49,378 bases of DNA from Secundilactobacillus paracollinoides DSM 15502 = JCM 11969. Its GTDB lineage: Bacteria > Bacillota > Bacilli > Lactobacillales > Lactobacillaceae. The notes beneath the pieces are model-generated. The model did no database searches and was not told where the DNA came from. It worked only from the letters and a program-made list of their open reading frames with translations. Location of the stretch: positions 1 through 49,378 of the forward strand of contig NZ_BBAG01000021.1 of the NCBI RefSeq assembly GCF_001311135.1. The letters are read 5' to 3'. Position numbers and translations under genes: made by a program. Shown in pieces: positions 18,430-31,822 of this stretch (position 1 is its first letter; every line of letters starts with the position of its first letter).

Positions 18430-19454
18430 GGTGAATGACCTCCGTTTCTACCCGCATCTTCTTTAACAGTGCCTGGCACCGTCGATGCTTTCTTGTTCCC
18501 CAATCAGTTGCAGGAACAGCGAACCAATGGCGCCTTCTTGCGTCTGATGAATGCTGCCTTCAATAATGCTGACCTGAAGATCAGGGTACTTATGAATCAT
18601 CTCAGACACAATTGGTAACTTGGCTTGATCGCATGAAAGACCAGTTGGAGCAAAACGCCCTTTGGATAGTTCTTGATCAGGTCATCAATAACAACGTTCG
18701 TATCGGCAAGGGATGGGTCAACTTCCTCGTTGACGAACCGCTTGGTGATCTCCTGTTGCGGATTCCGGAAGACGTCAAACACGGTACCGCGTTCAACAAC
18801 CTTCCCTTCTTCCATAACAGCCACGTGATCACAGATCTTACGAATCGCGTGCATTTCGTGGGTGATCAAGACGATCGTCAAATTCAATTCCCTATTGATT
18901 TTAAGCAACAGGTCAAGCACTTCATCCGTTGTTTGCGGATCCAGCGCACTAGTCGCTTCATCTGAAATCAGAATTTCAGGGTCATTTGCCAACGCTCTGG
19001 CAACCCCGACCCGTTGCTTTTGACCACCAGATAATTCTGACGGATAAGACTTTTCACGACCATTTAACCCGACAAGGTCAACTAATCGCTGGGCCTTTTC
19101 TCGGCGCTCTTTCTTGCCCACGCCGGCAACTTCCAACGGAAACATAACGTTTTGAATCACGGTTCGTGACCACAACAGGTTAAAGTGTTGGAAGATCATC
19201 CCGATCTTTTGGCGTTTCTTTCGCAGCGCCGTCCCGCTTAACTCTGAGATCTTATCCCCATTAATATCGATTGCCCCGCTGGTGGGTGTTTCCAATCCGT
19301 TTAGCATCCGCACCAGCGTCGATTTTCCGGCGCCGGAATAGCCGACGACCCCGTATATCTCGCCGTCTTCAATGTTAAAGTTAACGTGCTGAACGGCATT
19401 TAACGTGCCATCCTTCGTTGTAAACGTTTTGGACACATCTTTGAATTCAATCAA
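18422..19454 (-). CDS. metN: Methionine ABC transporter ATP-binding protein MetN (two frame breaks as read)
   Basis: About 344 residues when joined. Walker [10 protein letters not shown], signature LSGGQKQRV, Walker [14 protein letters not shown]-loop ITHEM, then a C-terminal NIL regulatory domain that runs on only after restoring one base near 18630 ([14 protein letters not shown]) and one near 18477. TTG at 19454 is the start: AAGGAGGGG precedes it and the protein then begins [11 protein letters not shown]. First gene of the operon, behind the T-box. Confidence 0.92.
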
Positions 19455-19501
19455 CGGATATCCCCTCCTTTTCATCACTATCACTTGTACTCATTATCAA
19501 A

Positions 19502-19785
19502 TAAAAAACGCCTCGCCCAACTAGTCTACCACTAGTTAAGGACGAAGCGTTTCGCGTACCACCTTAGTTCGTTACTGCCTCACAGCAGTAACCTCAATGA
19601 GTCATCTCATGACTCAACGCGATAGTGGACGTTACCCAGTTGCGGCTCATTAAAAACTCACCGTAACAGTGCCTGCAAGACCATCTTCAGCCATGTATCG
19701 GGATTCCCTCTCACCTAATAGGAACTCTCTAAACCCGTTGTCCGGCCTACTCATCTTGCCACTTGGTATTCAATTCAAGTCAATG
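19502..19785 (-). promoter_or_regulatory. T-box riboswitch, methionine-specific, upstream of metNIQ
   Basis: The 280-nt leader ends with the T-box core AAGGTGGTACGCG (complement of 19553-19565) followed by a terminator hairpin (GACGAAGCGT region and GGGCGAGGCG) with a T run at 19502-19507. Upstream stem I elements AGAGAG and GGTGAGAGG are present. ATG triplets in the specifier region (GATACATGG and GAAGATGG, near 19690) fit tRNA-Met sensing. Uncharged tRNA-Met would stabilise the antiterminator. The core is one C shorter than the usual GGTACCGCG. Confidence 0.88.
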
Positions 19786-19790
19786 ACAAA

Positions 19791-19819
19791 AGTATACTCA
19801 GCTCAATTCTAAAAGTCAA
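19791..19819 (-). promoter_or_regulatory. Promoter of the metNIQ T-box transcript
   Basis: TTGACT (complement of 19814-19819), a 17-bp spacer and TATACT (complement of 19791-19796). The start falls at the beginning of stem I. Confidence 0.75.
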
Positions 19820-19850
19820 GCAACATTTATCATCAAACTGTCATTTTGTC

Positions 19851-20153
19851 TTAGGCAGTTTGGATGTCTACTAACCAAGCATCGTCTTCACTGGCACTGT
19901 TTAAGGCCTCAAAGTCGTTGTCCAGTTGTGGGTTAACAGCAGCAACAGTGCCGCTTACGGGACTGTCGATGTCAGAAACAGCCTTTTCAGCTTCAACACT
20001 GATCAGTGTTGCGCCGGCCTTAACTGCATCGCCAACCTTTGGTAAATGTGCGAACTTGATGCTACCCAGTTCGTCTTGGCCAGCCTTGGTCAAGCCCACG
20101 CGGGTCTTACCGTTAATCTCTTTTGTCCAAAAGTAAGTTGCTTGTTCGTTCAT
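19851..20153 (-). CDS. Glycine cleavage H-protein-like lipoyl carrier
   Basis: 100 residues, a single lipoyl domain: LGSIKFAHLPKVGDAVKAG, SVEAEKAVSDIDSPVSG (the Lys is the lipoylation site) and VNPQLDNDFEALNSASEDDAWLVDI. It is shorter than classical GcvH (about 125-130). No GcvP, GcvT or lipoate ligase gene is near. In Gram-positives such proteins can relay lipoate to other enzymes; a role in glycine cleavage is unlikely here. ATG at 20153 after AGGTGAAGG. Intact. Confidence 0.85.
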   Translation of the reverse strand: MNEQATYFWTKEINGKTRVGLTKAGQDELGSIKFAHLPKVGDAVKAGATLISVEAEKAVSDIDSPVSGTVAAVNPQLDNDFEALNSASEDDAWLVDIQTA

Positions 20154-20208
20154 TATCCTTCACCTCAACATCAAATTTGTCGCCCAACAGTGATCATTTT
20201 GAGATCGG

Positions 20209-21414
20209 TTATTCAAAATCATCACTGCGGCTAAACATGTAACTCTTATAATGATAACGCATCGACATGATTAAGCCAATACCGATCATGTTCCCAATCA
20301 ATGCCGATCCCCCTTGACTAACAAATGGTAATGGAATACCAGTCAGTGGCAGGAGGCCAATACTCATCCCAATGTTTTCAAACGTATGGAATAGGATCAT
20401 CATAATGATCCCGGTCGAAATATAAGCGTAGAAAACATTCTTCGTATCAAACGTGACCCGAATCATTTGATAAATTAATAGGAAATAAAGCAGAATCAGC
20501 AAACAACTGCCGACAAACCCGAAGTTTTCACCAATAACGGAAAAGATCATATCGGATTCACGCACGGGGACGTAGACCTTTGAAACGTCAAATCCGGTAC
20601 CAAACACGCCACCAGATCCAACGGCTTTCATACTTTGCCAAAGCTGATAACTTTGGTTAGATGTCTCACCCGATGGATTCAACCAGGTATCGATTCGTGA
20701 AAATTGATAGGCTTGAAAGCCCAAATGCTCAAGAATCGTTCGCCCACTTGAAGTGACCACCAGTAGTAATGCGCCACCGCCAATGGCACCACCACCACCA
20801 AATATTGGCACTAGAATTTTCCAGGTAATCCCTGAAATCAAGGCCAGTCCTGCAAAAATAGCAAAGAACACCAGCATCGTCCCAAAGTCGTTTTGCAATT
20901 TCAATAACACTGGAATTGGAATTGTCCAAGCCAGCATTTTGCCAAGTAATGTAAAGTCCGTCCGCACTGTATGATGATAGTACGTATGATTATGATCACT
21001 GATGACTCGTGCCATCATCAAAACATAAGCCGGTTTCATAATTTCTGACGGCTGGAACGTTAAGGGGCCGATAGCGAACCACGATTTCGCACCCGTTGAA
21101 GCGGCATACGATCGACTGTAAAACACCAGCACCGAGGCTAACAGAAAAATGCCTAGCCAGTAGGCAATGGGCGCGACCTTCCATAATTGTTCCGAGTCAA
21201 ATTGCATAATGATCACGACGGCGATAGTCCCAATAATGTACCATGCCACCTGAGAAATCATTTCTGACTTTATATTCACGGCACTTGAATCGTGGGTAGC
21301 GGCAACATAGATTGAAGCTAACCCAATAATTGATAACATTAAAACGCAAAAAATAACGCCATAATCAATTCTTGAATCCTCTTCGTTTTTATTTTCACGA
21401 AGCTCTTTTGCCAA
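20209..21414 (-). CDS. rodA: Peptidoglycan glycosyltransferase RodA (SEDS family)
   Basis: About 401 residues, ten predicted membrane helices. SEDS hallmarks: FQPSEIMKPAY, LQNDFGTMLVF (catalytic-type Asp), and the C-terminal TGIPLPFVSQGGSALIGNM. It polymerises lipid II for cell elongation. TTG at 21414 (MAKELREN) is chosen because GGAAGGAGG lies just upstream; an upstream ATG at 21441 would place that site inside the gene. Clustered with mreB and DUF2969, which favours RodA over FtsW. Intact. Confidence 0.9.
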   Translation of the reverse strand: MAKELRENKNEEDSRIDYGVIFCVLMLSIIGLASIYVAATHDSSAVNIKSEMISQVAWYIIGTIAVVIIMQFDSEQLWKVAPIAYWLGIFLLASVLVFYSRSYAASTGAKSWFAIGPLTFQPSEIMKPAYVLMMARVISDHNHTYYHHTVRTDFTLLGKMLAWTIPIPVLLKLQNDFGTMLVFFAIFAGLALISGITWKILVPIFGGGGAIGGGALLLVVTSSGRTILEHLGFQAYQFSRIDTWLNPSGETSNQSYQLWQSMKAVGSGGVFGTGFDVSKVYVPVRESDMIFSVIGENFGFVGSCLLILLYFLLIYQMIRVTFDTKNVFYAYISTGIIMMILFHTFENIGMSIGLLPLTGIPLPFVSQGGSALIGNMIGIGLIMSMRYHYKSYMFSRSDDFE

Positions 21415-21510
21415 AGCACGCCCTCCTTCCACACTCATCATCTATTATAAGCATTCGTGAGTGTATTGCGATTTTCTAACTAGGCATTTAAGCCTTTTTT
21501 AGAAAACGGC

Positions 21511-21728
21511 TTAGTGGTGTAAATTGTAGGCTTGGATGAGGTATTCGATCCCGTCATCCTGTGTTTTGACCTTAACTGGCTGGTCGCTTCAATATCGACT
21601 TCAAACGTTTTATCTAAGGGTTTGATCACGCCGATCACATCATCTTTGATTGAGACTTGAAGGACCGTTAATTCCCCTTGTTGCACTTCGTCAATGGCAA
21701 CACCAATTGGTTGATTTTTTTTGGACAT
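21511..21728 (-). CDS. DUF2969 family protein (frameshifted as read)
   Basis: About 72 residues when joined: MSKKNQPIGVAIDEVQQGEL, then after one missing base near 21582, PVKVKTQDDGIEYLIQAYN. Small lactobacillus protein of unknown function typically found in the mreB/rodA cluster. ATG at 21728 follows AAGGAG. Confidence 0.75.
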
Positions 21729-21850
21729 ACGAAACTCCTTATTTTGTTTTTCATGCAAACGAAATCGTGCACGATTCCTATTTTAACGCATTTAACCCGT
21801 GGAAGAAAGCAGTTATAGGCCGCTTAGAAAATCTGTTAGGCTCGGCCACA

Positions 21851-21899
21851 TAAGAGGACTCAGCTAAATAACCGCTATGGTTTCAGCTGAGTCCTCTTA
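21851..21899 (-). terminator. Palindrome after yidD, probable terminator
   Basis: A 15-bp arm TAAGAGGACTCAGCT repeats inverted at 21885-21899 around a loop that can itself pair. There is no long T run, so it may also act as an RNA end-protecting hairpin. It separates yidD from DUF2969. Confidence 0.5.
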
Positions 21900-21934
21900 T
21901 CCCCTCGGAAAAACCGGTATAACGGTTCCCGTGG

Positions 21935-22210
21935 TTACTTTAATTTCATTTCTTCGAGGTAAGCCATTTCGGCTGCCTTGTTTCTTCGGAGGCTAAAGTG
22001 ATCCGGCACTGGATCATAGCCGCCATGGACGAGCGGATTACACCGCAAAATACGGGCAATGCCCATCAGTGCACCCTTAATTGCACCATGTTTTTGCAAC
22101 GCTGTCAGCATATAGCTGGAACAGGTTGGCGAATAACGACAAGTTGGCGGAAACAACGGTGAAATAAACCGCTGATACCCGCGAACCAGTACCATTAGGA
22201 TCTTTTTCAT
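21935..22210 (-). CDS. yidD: Membrane protein insertion efficiency factor YidD
   Basis: 91 residues, with the family block [25 protein letters not shown] and [12 protein letters not shown]. The conserved Cys pattern ([13 protein letters not shown]) is complete. It is thought to help YidC-dependent insertion of membrane proteins. It starts 12 bp after the mreB stop, so they are cotranscribed. Intact. Confidence 0.93.
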   Translation of the reverse strand: MKKILMVLVRGYQRFISPLFPPTCRYSPTCSSYMLTALQKHGAIKGALMGIARILRCNPLVHGGYDPVPDHFSLRRNKAAEMAYLEEMKLK

Positions 22211-22221
22211 ATCAGCCTCGC

Positions 22222-23232
22222 TTACTTATTGGCTTTACGACTCTTCTTTGAATTCGTATCCATGTGTTCAAGTAACACACCAGCACCCTTAGCCACGTTA
22301 TCCAATGGACTGTCAGAAATAACAACCGGCACCTTGAGCCGGTCAATAAAGAGCTTGTCGATGCCCTTCAGCAACGCACCACCACCGGTCAGCATGATCC
22401 CCCGATCGATGATATCAGATGCCAATTCAGGCGGCACGATTTCGAGTACTTCCTTGGCAGCATTCACGATTTGATCCATGACAACGCCAATTGCTGGCCG
22501 AATTTCCTCAGCCGTAATTTCTACTGACCGTGGCATCCCCGTTACGGAGTCGCGTCCACGGACTTCAAGGCTGTCCTGGTCGTTTTCATCTGGATAGGCT
22601 GACCCAATTTGAATCTTAATGGCTTCAGCTGACCGCTCACCGATCTGCAGGTTGTGCTGGGTCTTCAGGTAGTTAATGATGTTGACGTTCAACTCATCAC
22701 CGGCAACCCGGATGGACTTGCTAGCCACAATGTCACCCAGTGAGAGGACGGCAATATCACTCGTCCCACCACCAATATCGATCACCATGTTCCCGCGAGG
22801 TTTGAAAATATCCATGCCCGCACCAACAGCGGCAACTTTTGGTTCTTCTTCAAGGTAGACCTTTGCCCCACCAGACTTTTCAGCAGCCTGAATGATGGCC
22901 CGCCGTTCAATCTCAGTAATGTTGGTTGGCGCACAGATCATAATGTTTGGCTTTGACAAAAAGCCCTTCACATTCAGCTTACTGATAAAGTATGACAGCA
23001 TGCTTTCAGTAATGTCAAAATCTGAAATAACCCCATCCTTCAATGGTCGAATTGCCCGAATGTTGCTTGGTGTCCGCCCAACCATCCGGTAGGCTTCTGA
23101 ACCGACTGCAAGCACCTGGTTCGTCTTGGTGTCAACGGCAACCACTGACGGCTCGTTTAACACAATTCCCTTACCCACTGCGTAGATAAGAACATTGGCA
23201 GTTCCTAAATCAATACCAATATCTTTAGCCAT
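22222..23232 (-). CDS. mreB: Rod shape-determining protein MreB/Mbl
   Basis: 336 residues of the actin fold: phosphate 1 [14 protein letters not shown], connect 1 [15 protein letters not shown], phosphate 2 [16 protein letters not shown], adenosine motif [14 protein letters not shown]. It forms membrane filaments that guide the elongation machinery (RodA and partner PBP). No MreC/MreD follows, so this is probably the Mbl-type paralogue. Downstream partner yidD. Intact. Confidence 0.93.
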   Translation of the reverse strand: MAKDIGIDLGTANVLIYAVGKGIVLNEPSVVAVDTKTNQVLAVGSEAYRMVGRTPSNIRAIRPLKDGVISDFDITESMLSYFISKLNVKGFLSKPNIMICAPTNITEIERRAIIQAAEKSGGAKVYLEEEPKVAAVGAGMDIFKPRGNMVIDIGGGTSDIAVLSLGDIVASKSIRVAGDELNVNIINYLKTQHNLQIGERSAEAIKIQIGSAYPDENDQDSLEVRGRDSVTGMPRSVEITAEEIRPAIGVVMDQIVNAAKEVLEIVPPELASDIIDRGIMLTGGGALLKGIDKLFIDRLKVPVVISDSPLDNVAKGAGVLLEHMDTNSKKSRKANK

Positions 23233-23309
23233 CCTAAATAATTCCTCCTGAACTTATTATCTCAACCGTTAATTATAGCATAGCCCATAGAAAGGGACTA
23301 TGACTCGAT

Positions 23310-23340
23310 AAAAAAGATGGGGCAATTTAACCCCATCTTT
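23310..23340 (-). terminator. Terminator of murA
   Basis: AAAGATGGGG and CCCCATCTTT (23331-23340) form the stem with an AT-rich loop; on the minus strand it is followed by TTTTTTATC. It lies 14 bp past the murA stop. Confidence 0.88.
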
Positions 23341-23353
23341 ACTTAATTCATCA

Positions 23354-24656
23354 TTAATCCTTGGTTGCAGTCTTTAAAACAATTTCTTCTTGGGCTGGCA
23401 CAGAGACGCGTTCGATCTCAGCACCCAGCGCAGCCAACTTCTTGTGGAAGTCATAATAGCCGCGATCCAGATACTTGAGGTTCGTCACTTGGGTGTACCC
23501 GTTAGCAACCAATCCTGCAAGCACTAGCGCTGCCGCAGCTCGAAGATCAGTCGCTGCCACTTCGGCACCGTTGAACGACGTCGGCCCATATAACACAACG
23601 GTCCGGCCTTCGATCTTGAAATTGGCATTCATCCGCCGAAGTTCTTCAAGGTGCATAAAGCGGTTTTCAAACACGGTTTCAGTCAACGTACTAGTGCCAT
23701 TGGCTGCCAGTTGTAGCACTGACATTTGTGGTTGCATATCAGTTGGGAACCCTGGGTGCGGCATTGTTTTGACGTTGGTTGGGGTCAAGACCTTAGGACC
23801 AATGACCCGAACACCAGCATCTTCATCAATGACCTTTGCACCCATTTCTTCCAACTTAGAGATCAATGGCTTATTGTGTTCTGAAATCGCATCCTGAACC
23901 AGAATGTCCCCCTGTGTCAGGGCAGCAGCGACCATAAAGGTGCCCGCTTCGATCCGGTCTTGAACAACGTGATGAGTCGTGCCATGTAAGGCAGTGACAC
24001 CATCGATTCGAATCGTTTCTGTCCCAGCACCACGAACCTTGGCACCCATCTTGTTTAAGACATTTGCCAGATCCACAATTTCAGGTTCGCGCGCAACGTT
24101 TTCAATGACCGTTGTGCCCTTCGCCATCGTTGCGGCCATCATAATGTTCTGGGTCGCACCAACACTTGGGAAGTCCAAGTAAATTTTTGTCCCTACCAAC
24201 TGATCGGCCTTAGCTTCGATGTAACCGTCCTGTTGATTGATTGTAGCACCCAAGGCTTCAAACCCCTTGAGATGTAAATCAACTGGCCGTGAGCCAATGG
24301 CACAACCGCCTGGCATCGCAACACGTGCATGTCCATAACGCGCTAACAGCGGCCCCATGACCACGATCGACGCCCGCATTTTTGAGACGTATTCAAACGG
24401 TGCTTGTCGATAGTTTTTTGGCCGCATTAAGCCGCACAGTATTCCGTGCTTCGTCAAAATCGACATCTAAATTCAAAAATTTTAAAACATTATTCATCGT
24501 ATAAACGTCCGACAAGATCGGTACGTTTGTTAAGACCATTTCATCGCGTTCAGCAAGGATTGATGCTGCCAATATTGGTAGTACCGCATTTTTTGCGCCT
24601 TCAATATGTACAGATCCCTGTAGACGATTTCCGCCATGCACAATGATTTTTTCCAC
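23354..24656 (-). CDS. murA: UDP-N-acetylglucosamine 1-carboxyvinyltransferase MurA (frameshifted as read)
   Basis: About 434 residues when joined. First committed step of peptidoglycan precursor synthesis (enolpyruvyl transfer from PEP). The start reads [24 protein letters not shown]. The PEP-binding, fosfomycin-target Cys is in [16 protein letters not shown]. Near 24415 an A6 run carries one base too many: with five A the reading is [16 protein letters not shown] at 24656 follows GGAGGG. It lies downstream of the ATP synthase and DUF1146, as usual for lactobacilli. Confidence 0.93.
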
Positions 24657-24679
24657 TTTAATTCCCTCCACGTGTCACG

Positions 24680-24908
24680 TTACTTAACGATGTAAATTAA
24701 GTTACGGACATTATCAATAAAATTCAGGAAAAAAGAACTGCAGGTATATCCTACCGTCACAGACAGCATCACAATTAACACCCGCGCCTGTGTTGGGTAG
24801 AGCCTCATAAGATTTTCAATGTGCAATTTGAATACTCCAAAAAGCAACAAAGATAAAAATAAAATGACTGATTAGAGTCAAGAGGGCCTGTGTCCCGATT
24901 GTTCGCAT
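24680..24908 (-). CDS. DUF1146 (YwzB-like) small membrane protein (frameshifted as read)
   Basis: About 75 residues in two frames: MRTIGTQALLTLISHFIF and IFVAFWSIQ, then IENLMRLYPTQARVLIVMLS and FFLNFIDNVRNLIYIVK. Two membrane helices. One extra base, probably in the AAA near 24808, breaks it. Position between the ATP synthase operon and murA is the standard location of DUF1146 in Bacilli. ATG at 24908 follows AAAGGA. Confidence 0.7.
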
Positions 24909-25239
24909 AAGCTAACTTTCCTTTCCGCATTACCTCTAAAATATAGCATAGTTTCTAGGGGTTGTCGCTAGTTACGTGTCATTTGTAATATTACGAATTC
25001 ACTTGAGCCGTGCAATTACGACACATAACCTGATTATTGTTTGTGATTTGCTAATTGGTGATGTTGTCCGTTTAGAGCCCTGCCTCTGACGGGATAATGC
25101 ACATGCCGAATCGCTGTGATAGCAAGTGACGCCGATGACGCTTTCACATTGTCGGATTTAGTGGTCATAGTTGTACGTAGCAAAGACATGCCTTTGTTTT
25201 CTCCTGTCTGACTGTCATAGAGGCTTATTGCTTATTACA

Positions 25240-25400
25240 AGTAGTTTGGAATAGTGGTTGTGTTGATTTTGTTGGTAGCCGGATCGTGGTCGGTTATTGA
25301 TGTGTAAAAGAACTGAGAGCCGTCACACCGCCTTTCGAATTTCGGAGACTTTACAAATTGTTTGCCCACTTTTCGGCTTAGTTGAATCGAGTTCTAGAAA
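25240..25400 (+). repeat. Degenerate fragment related to the Family 2 element
   Basis: GGTCGGTTATTGATGTG and AACTGAGAGC match, with gaps, the internal hairpin region of the 10024 and 25401 copies. The remaining sequence from 24909 to 25240 shows no gene and no structure I can support. Confidence 0.4.
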
Positions 25401-25908
25401 GAATCTTTTGATTGCTAGGTGAGGTAAATAGTGCTGACAAGTTGCTTCGTTTCACCGTTCGCCCCCAACAGGTGGAGGTGAGGTCGCTTTCCGGCCTGCA
25501 ATGCTAAACGGTTCTGTTACGCTACGATACTTGTAATCGTCATCATCGGTGATGCCGAGAAATCTCTTGATCAATTGTTACCAGAGTCTACAACGTGTGA
25601 AAAGCATTGCTGTCAATGGGCTTACTAGCAGTCGAGGGCGGATTCTCTGCAAGCCTGGATTAACACCATTGAGAGGCTTAACCACCGTGGAAAAAGTAAG
25701 CTCAATATCAGTGGAATGGCGTAATTTGGCACGGAGCTGTGGTGTCGACATCAGTTAGCGACCGTTTTCTGGTCGGTTACTGATGTGCGAGTCGACTGAG
25801 ATCCACTCGAGAGCCACGCAGTGGAAATCGAATTAGCTCAGTCGCGAGCCACTACACGGAGTGCCAAATTGCGGAATGCAACGGACAACACTACATACTA
25901 TTTGATTC
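25401..25908 (+). mobile_element. Family 2 MITE-like element, second large copy
   Basis: 508 bp, colinear with the 10024 copy. Worn inverted ends GAATCTTTTGATTG and, on the right, the complement of GAATCAAATAGTATG. The interior keeps the outer stem (25723-25732 with 25861-25870), the first hairpin and the second hairpin (25814-25824). Several paired positions differ from the first copy but remain complementary. No transposase, and no target duplication that I can support. Confidence 0.75.
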
Positions 25909-25930
25909 TTACTACCTACTAGGCTACCGA

Positions 25931-26053
25931 GTGGAAACGCGTTCAGCAAGGCACGGGGCTAACGTGTAACGGACTCTGGCAAAAATGCCAAGTTCGGGCA
26001 TTTCTGCCAGAGTCCGTTACACACCGCCCCTAAACCGCCTTGCTTCACGCTCT
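25931..26053 (-). repeat. Nested-hairpin element copy F, abutting the atp operon terminator
   Basis: Family 1 copy. GCAAGGC/GCCTTGC, GGGGC/GCCCC, then a long stem TGTAACGGACTCTGGCA capped by CGAACTT. The element begins in the T run of the atpC terminator, on the same strand. Confidence 0.8.
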
Positions 26054-26054
26054 A

Positions 26055-26090
26055 AAAAAAGCACCCAAACCCTAAGGTCTGAGTGCTTTC
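26055..26090 (-). terminator. Terminator of the ATP synthase operon
   Basis: AAAGCACTCAGACC pairs with GGTTTGGGTGCTTT around TTAG, followed by a seven-T run on the minus strand, 14 bp past atpC. Confidence 0.9.
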
Positions 26091-26103
26091 ATCATAGCCA
26101 ATA

Positions 26104-26532
26104 TTATTTACCAGCAACGTTAATTCGGTTAATTGCTCGGCGAAGTGCTACTTCTGCCCGGGCCAAAGCGTCGCTATCCTGTGCTTGTTGTGCTTCTTGA
26201 ATCCGTGCTTCAGCACGTTTCTGAGCATTCTTAGCACGGTCAACGTCGATATCAGCCTGATATTCAGCCGTATCAGCGACAATCGTTGCCGTATTTTCAG
26301 AAAATTCAACGAAACCGCCGTTAACAGCAATTTCATCAGTTTCCTTACCGTCAACTGATTGGACACGAGCTTCATCAACCGCCAATGAGGCAATAACAGG
26401 AACGTGGTTCGGCATGATCCCGAGTTCACCAAGCTGCGTCTTAACGACGATCAGGGTCGCTTTCTCGTTATCATAAACCTTACCGTCGGGGGTTACGATA
26501 CTAACGGTTAAAACCGATTGAGAATCAGCCAT
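26104..26532 (-). CDS. atpC: F1Fo ATP synthase subunit epsilon
   Basis: 142 residues: an N-terminal beta-sandwich (SIVTPDGKVYDNEKATLIVV, GELGIMPNHVPVIASL) and a C-terminal helical hairpin rich in Ala, Arg and Gln. Stalk subunit that couples and inhibits rotation. Last gene of the atp operon, 13 bp after atpD. Intact. Confidence 0.95.
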   Translation of the reverse strand: MADSQSVLTVSIVTPDGKVYDNEKATLIVVKTQLGELGIMPNHVPVIASLAVDEARVQSVDGKETDEIAVNGGFVEFSENTATIVADTAEYQADIDVDRAKNAQKRAEARIQEAQQAQDSDALARAEVALRRAINRINVAGK

Positions 26533-26544
26533 TTAGAACCCTCC

Positions 26545-27956
<1,412 letters not shown>

Positions 27957-27977
27957 TATGCGTTAATTCCTCCCGTC

Positions 27978-28871
27978 TTAATTATTTAATGCCTCTTGCC
28001 CACCAGTAATTTCAGTAATTTCAGTCGTAATTGCTGCTTGACGGGCACGATTATATCGCAACTCAAGTTCGCCGATAAGGTCGGTTGCATTATCTGAAGC
28101 CGACTTCATGGCGTTCGAGCTAGATGCATGTTCTGACGTTTTCGCGTCAAGGATTGCACCAAAGACCAAGCTCTCTGAGTATTGTGGCAAAACGACAGCC
28201 AACACTTCTTTTTCGGAAGGTTCCATGTCGTAGCTCGCAGTCAGAGGCGCAGTTTCAGTTTCTTCAGAAGAGTCGTTAGACAACGTTTCACTGTCAACTG
28301 GCAGCATCTTATCCGCCCGGAAGCGGGAGACCAACCGGTTTACAAAATGATTGTAGCAAACGTACAGTTCGTCGAAAACGTCATTATCATACATTGAAGT
28401 CACGGTTTTGACAATTTCACGTACTTCATTAAACGTTGGCACGTCGCTGACACCGCGGTATTCATAAGCCACGTTGTCGCCGCGCTTCTTGTAAAAATCA
28501 GCACCAGTTCCGCCGACCGCAAGGATCATGTGTTCACCATCAGTATTATGCTGTTCGATGAACGCATTAGCCTCACGTAAAACGTTACTGTTATAACTGC
28601 CGACCATTCCTCGATCAGAGGTAATGACCAAATAAGCCGTTTTTTTCGACTCCTTGGATTGCGAATCGCTCGAGGAATCACCTAAAAGATGAGATTTTGC
28701 GAGATGCATCACAACAGCCTTAACTTTGGCCACGTAGTCTTGGTAACCGACTGCCGCTTTTTGAATCTGGCTCAACTTTGAAGATTGAACCATCTGCATC
28801 GCCGTCGTGATCTGCCGTGTATTCTTTGTTGAAACAATGCGACGTTGGACGTCACTCATTGATTCAGCCAT
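27978..28871 (-). CDS. atpG: F1Fo ATP synthase subunit gamma
   Basis: About 297 residues starting [20 protein letters not shown] from the ATG at 28871; the upstream GTG is less likely. The central shaft has a terminal [19 protein letters not shown] helix typical of the family. It carries an internal Ser/Glu-rich segment ([10 protein letters not shown]) common in lactobacilli. 26 bp after atpA. Intact. Confidence 0.95.
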   Translation of the reverse strand: MAESMSDVQRRIVSTKNTRQITTAMQMVQSSKLSQIQKAAVGYQDYVAKVKAVVMHLAKSHLLGDSSSDSQSKESKKTAYLVITSDRGMVGSYNSNVLREANAFIEQHNTDGEHMILAVGGTGADFYKKRGDNVAYEYRGVSDVPTFNEVREIVKTVTSMYDNDVFDELYVCYNHFVNRLVSRFRADKMLPVDSETLSNDSSEETETAPLTASYDMEPSEKEVLAVVLPQYSESLVFGAILDAKTSEHASSSNAMKSASDNATDLIGELELRYNRARQAAITTEITEITGGQEALNN

Positions 28872-28897
28872 GAGCACTCACCATCCTTCCTCAAGTT

Positions 28898-30442
<1,545 letters not shown>

Positions 30443-30459
30443 TTATAAAGATCTCGTTG

Positions 30460-31002
30460 TTATCCTAACAGTGCCTGACGGACACGGGCAATCTTCGTCT
30501 TAATGCTGCCATCAAAGATGGTACCTTCAGACTGAATGATCACGCCGCCAAGAATTGATGCGTCAACCTTGCTGTTCAAGATGACCTGCTTTGCGCCAAC
30601 GCGTTCCGCATAGCCCGTCTTTAAACTATCCAGTTGTGCATCATCTAAGGCGACCGCAGTCGTCACGTCAGCATACACCGTTTGGTTCTTCTCATCATAC
30701 AAGGTTTGGAATTGGTTGATAATTTCAACCATGGCATCCATCCGATTGTAATCAAAGACCATTTGAATCAAATTGTGAATGTAACTAGATGAGTTATCCA
30801 AGAACGGCTTCACTAATGCTTCGCGCTTAGACAAGTCTAAGGTCGAATCTGTTAACGCAGTGCCCAATTGTGGGTTGTCTTGGAAGACTTTACGTAGCTG
30901 TTCGAGTTCCGCAAAGCCAGCATCAAGTTGGCCTTTTTCATCAAGAATCTCGAACAGTGCTTTTGAGTAGCGCTTGGCTACTGTAACCTTATCAAGACTC
31001 AT
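30460..31002 (-). CDS. atpH: F1Fo ATP synthase subunit delta
   Basis: 180 residues from the ATG at 31002 ([19 protein letters not shown]), which overlaps the atpF stop by 11 bp. Peripheral-stalk protein linking b to F1; ends in the usual [16 protein letters not shown]. Intact. Confidence 0.95.
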   Translation of the reverse strand: MSLDKVTVAKRYSKALFEILDEKGQLDAGFAELEQLRKVFQDNPQLGTALTDSTLDLSKREALVKPFLDNSSSYIHNLIQMVFDYNRMDAMVEIINQFQTLYDEKNQTVYADVTTAVALDDAQLDSLKTGYAERVGAKQVILNSKVDASILGGVIIQSEGTIFDGSIKTKIARVRQALLG

Positions 31003-31507
31003 GTTGCTTCCCCAACCCTTCGATATAAGAATCAATCAATGCCTTTTGATCATCAGCGCTTAATTCTTTTTGAATGATCTTGGAAGCAATCTCAATAGAT
31101 AAGTCCGCCACATCGTTACGCACGTTTTGCAATGCATCTTGGCGTTCTTGTTCAATATCCTTTTGAGCGTTGACCTTCAATGCTTGTGCATCGGTCTGGG
31201 CTTGAGCCACGATACCATCGCGTTGTTGTTGACCCTGCTTTTTAGCATTTTCAACGATCGTGGTAGCTTCTTGGCGAGAATTTGAAAGTGCGTCTTGACG
31301 TTGCTGTGCAAGCTGAGCGGCTTCATCACGGGACTTTTCGGCTGAATCAATATCGTTAGAAATCTTATCAGCACGGTCTTGCATCATTTGATTAACGGGC
31401 TTCCAAGCAAAGATCTTGATCAACCACATTAAAATTAAGAAACAGATCGCGTAGAACAAAATGTCACCGTAAGGTAAGCTCGTAGCTACGATTAAATGTG
31501 AGAGCAT
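30992..31507 (-). CDS. atpF: F1Fo ATP synthase subunit b
   Basis: 171 residues: one N-terminal membrane helix ([20 protein letters not shown]) and a long amphipathic coiled coil forming the peripheral stator. Translationally coupled to atpH by overlap. Intact. Confidence 0.95.
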   Translation of the reverse strand: MLSHLIVATSLPYGDILFYAICFLILMWLIKIFAWKPVNQMMQDRADKISNDIDSAEKSRDEAAQLAQQRQDALSNSRQEATTIVENAKKQGQQQRDGIVAQAQTDAQALKVNAQKDIEQERQDALQNVRNDVADLSIEIASKIIQKELSADDQKALIDSYIEGLGKQHES

Positions 31508-31558
31508 CTATTGACACCTCCTTCGTTTTAAAAGTAAGCAAACTAAATGTTATCAAAA

Positions 31559-31822
<264 letters not shown>

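Noticed and set aside
25549..25758. Short plus-strand frame in the second Family 2 copy
   Set aside because: Same reasoning: not conserved with the first copy and no start signal.
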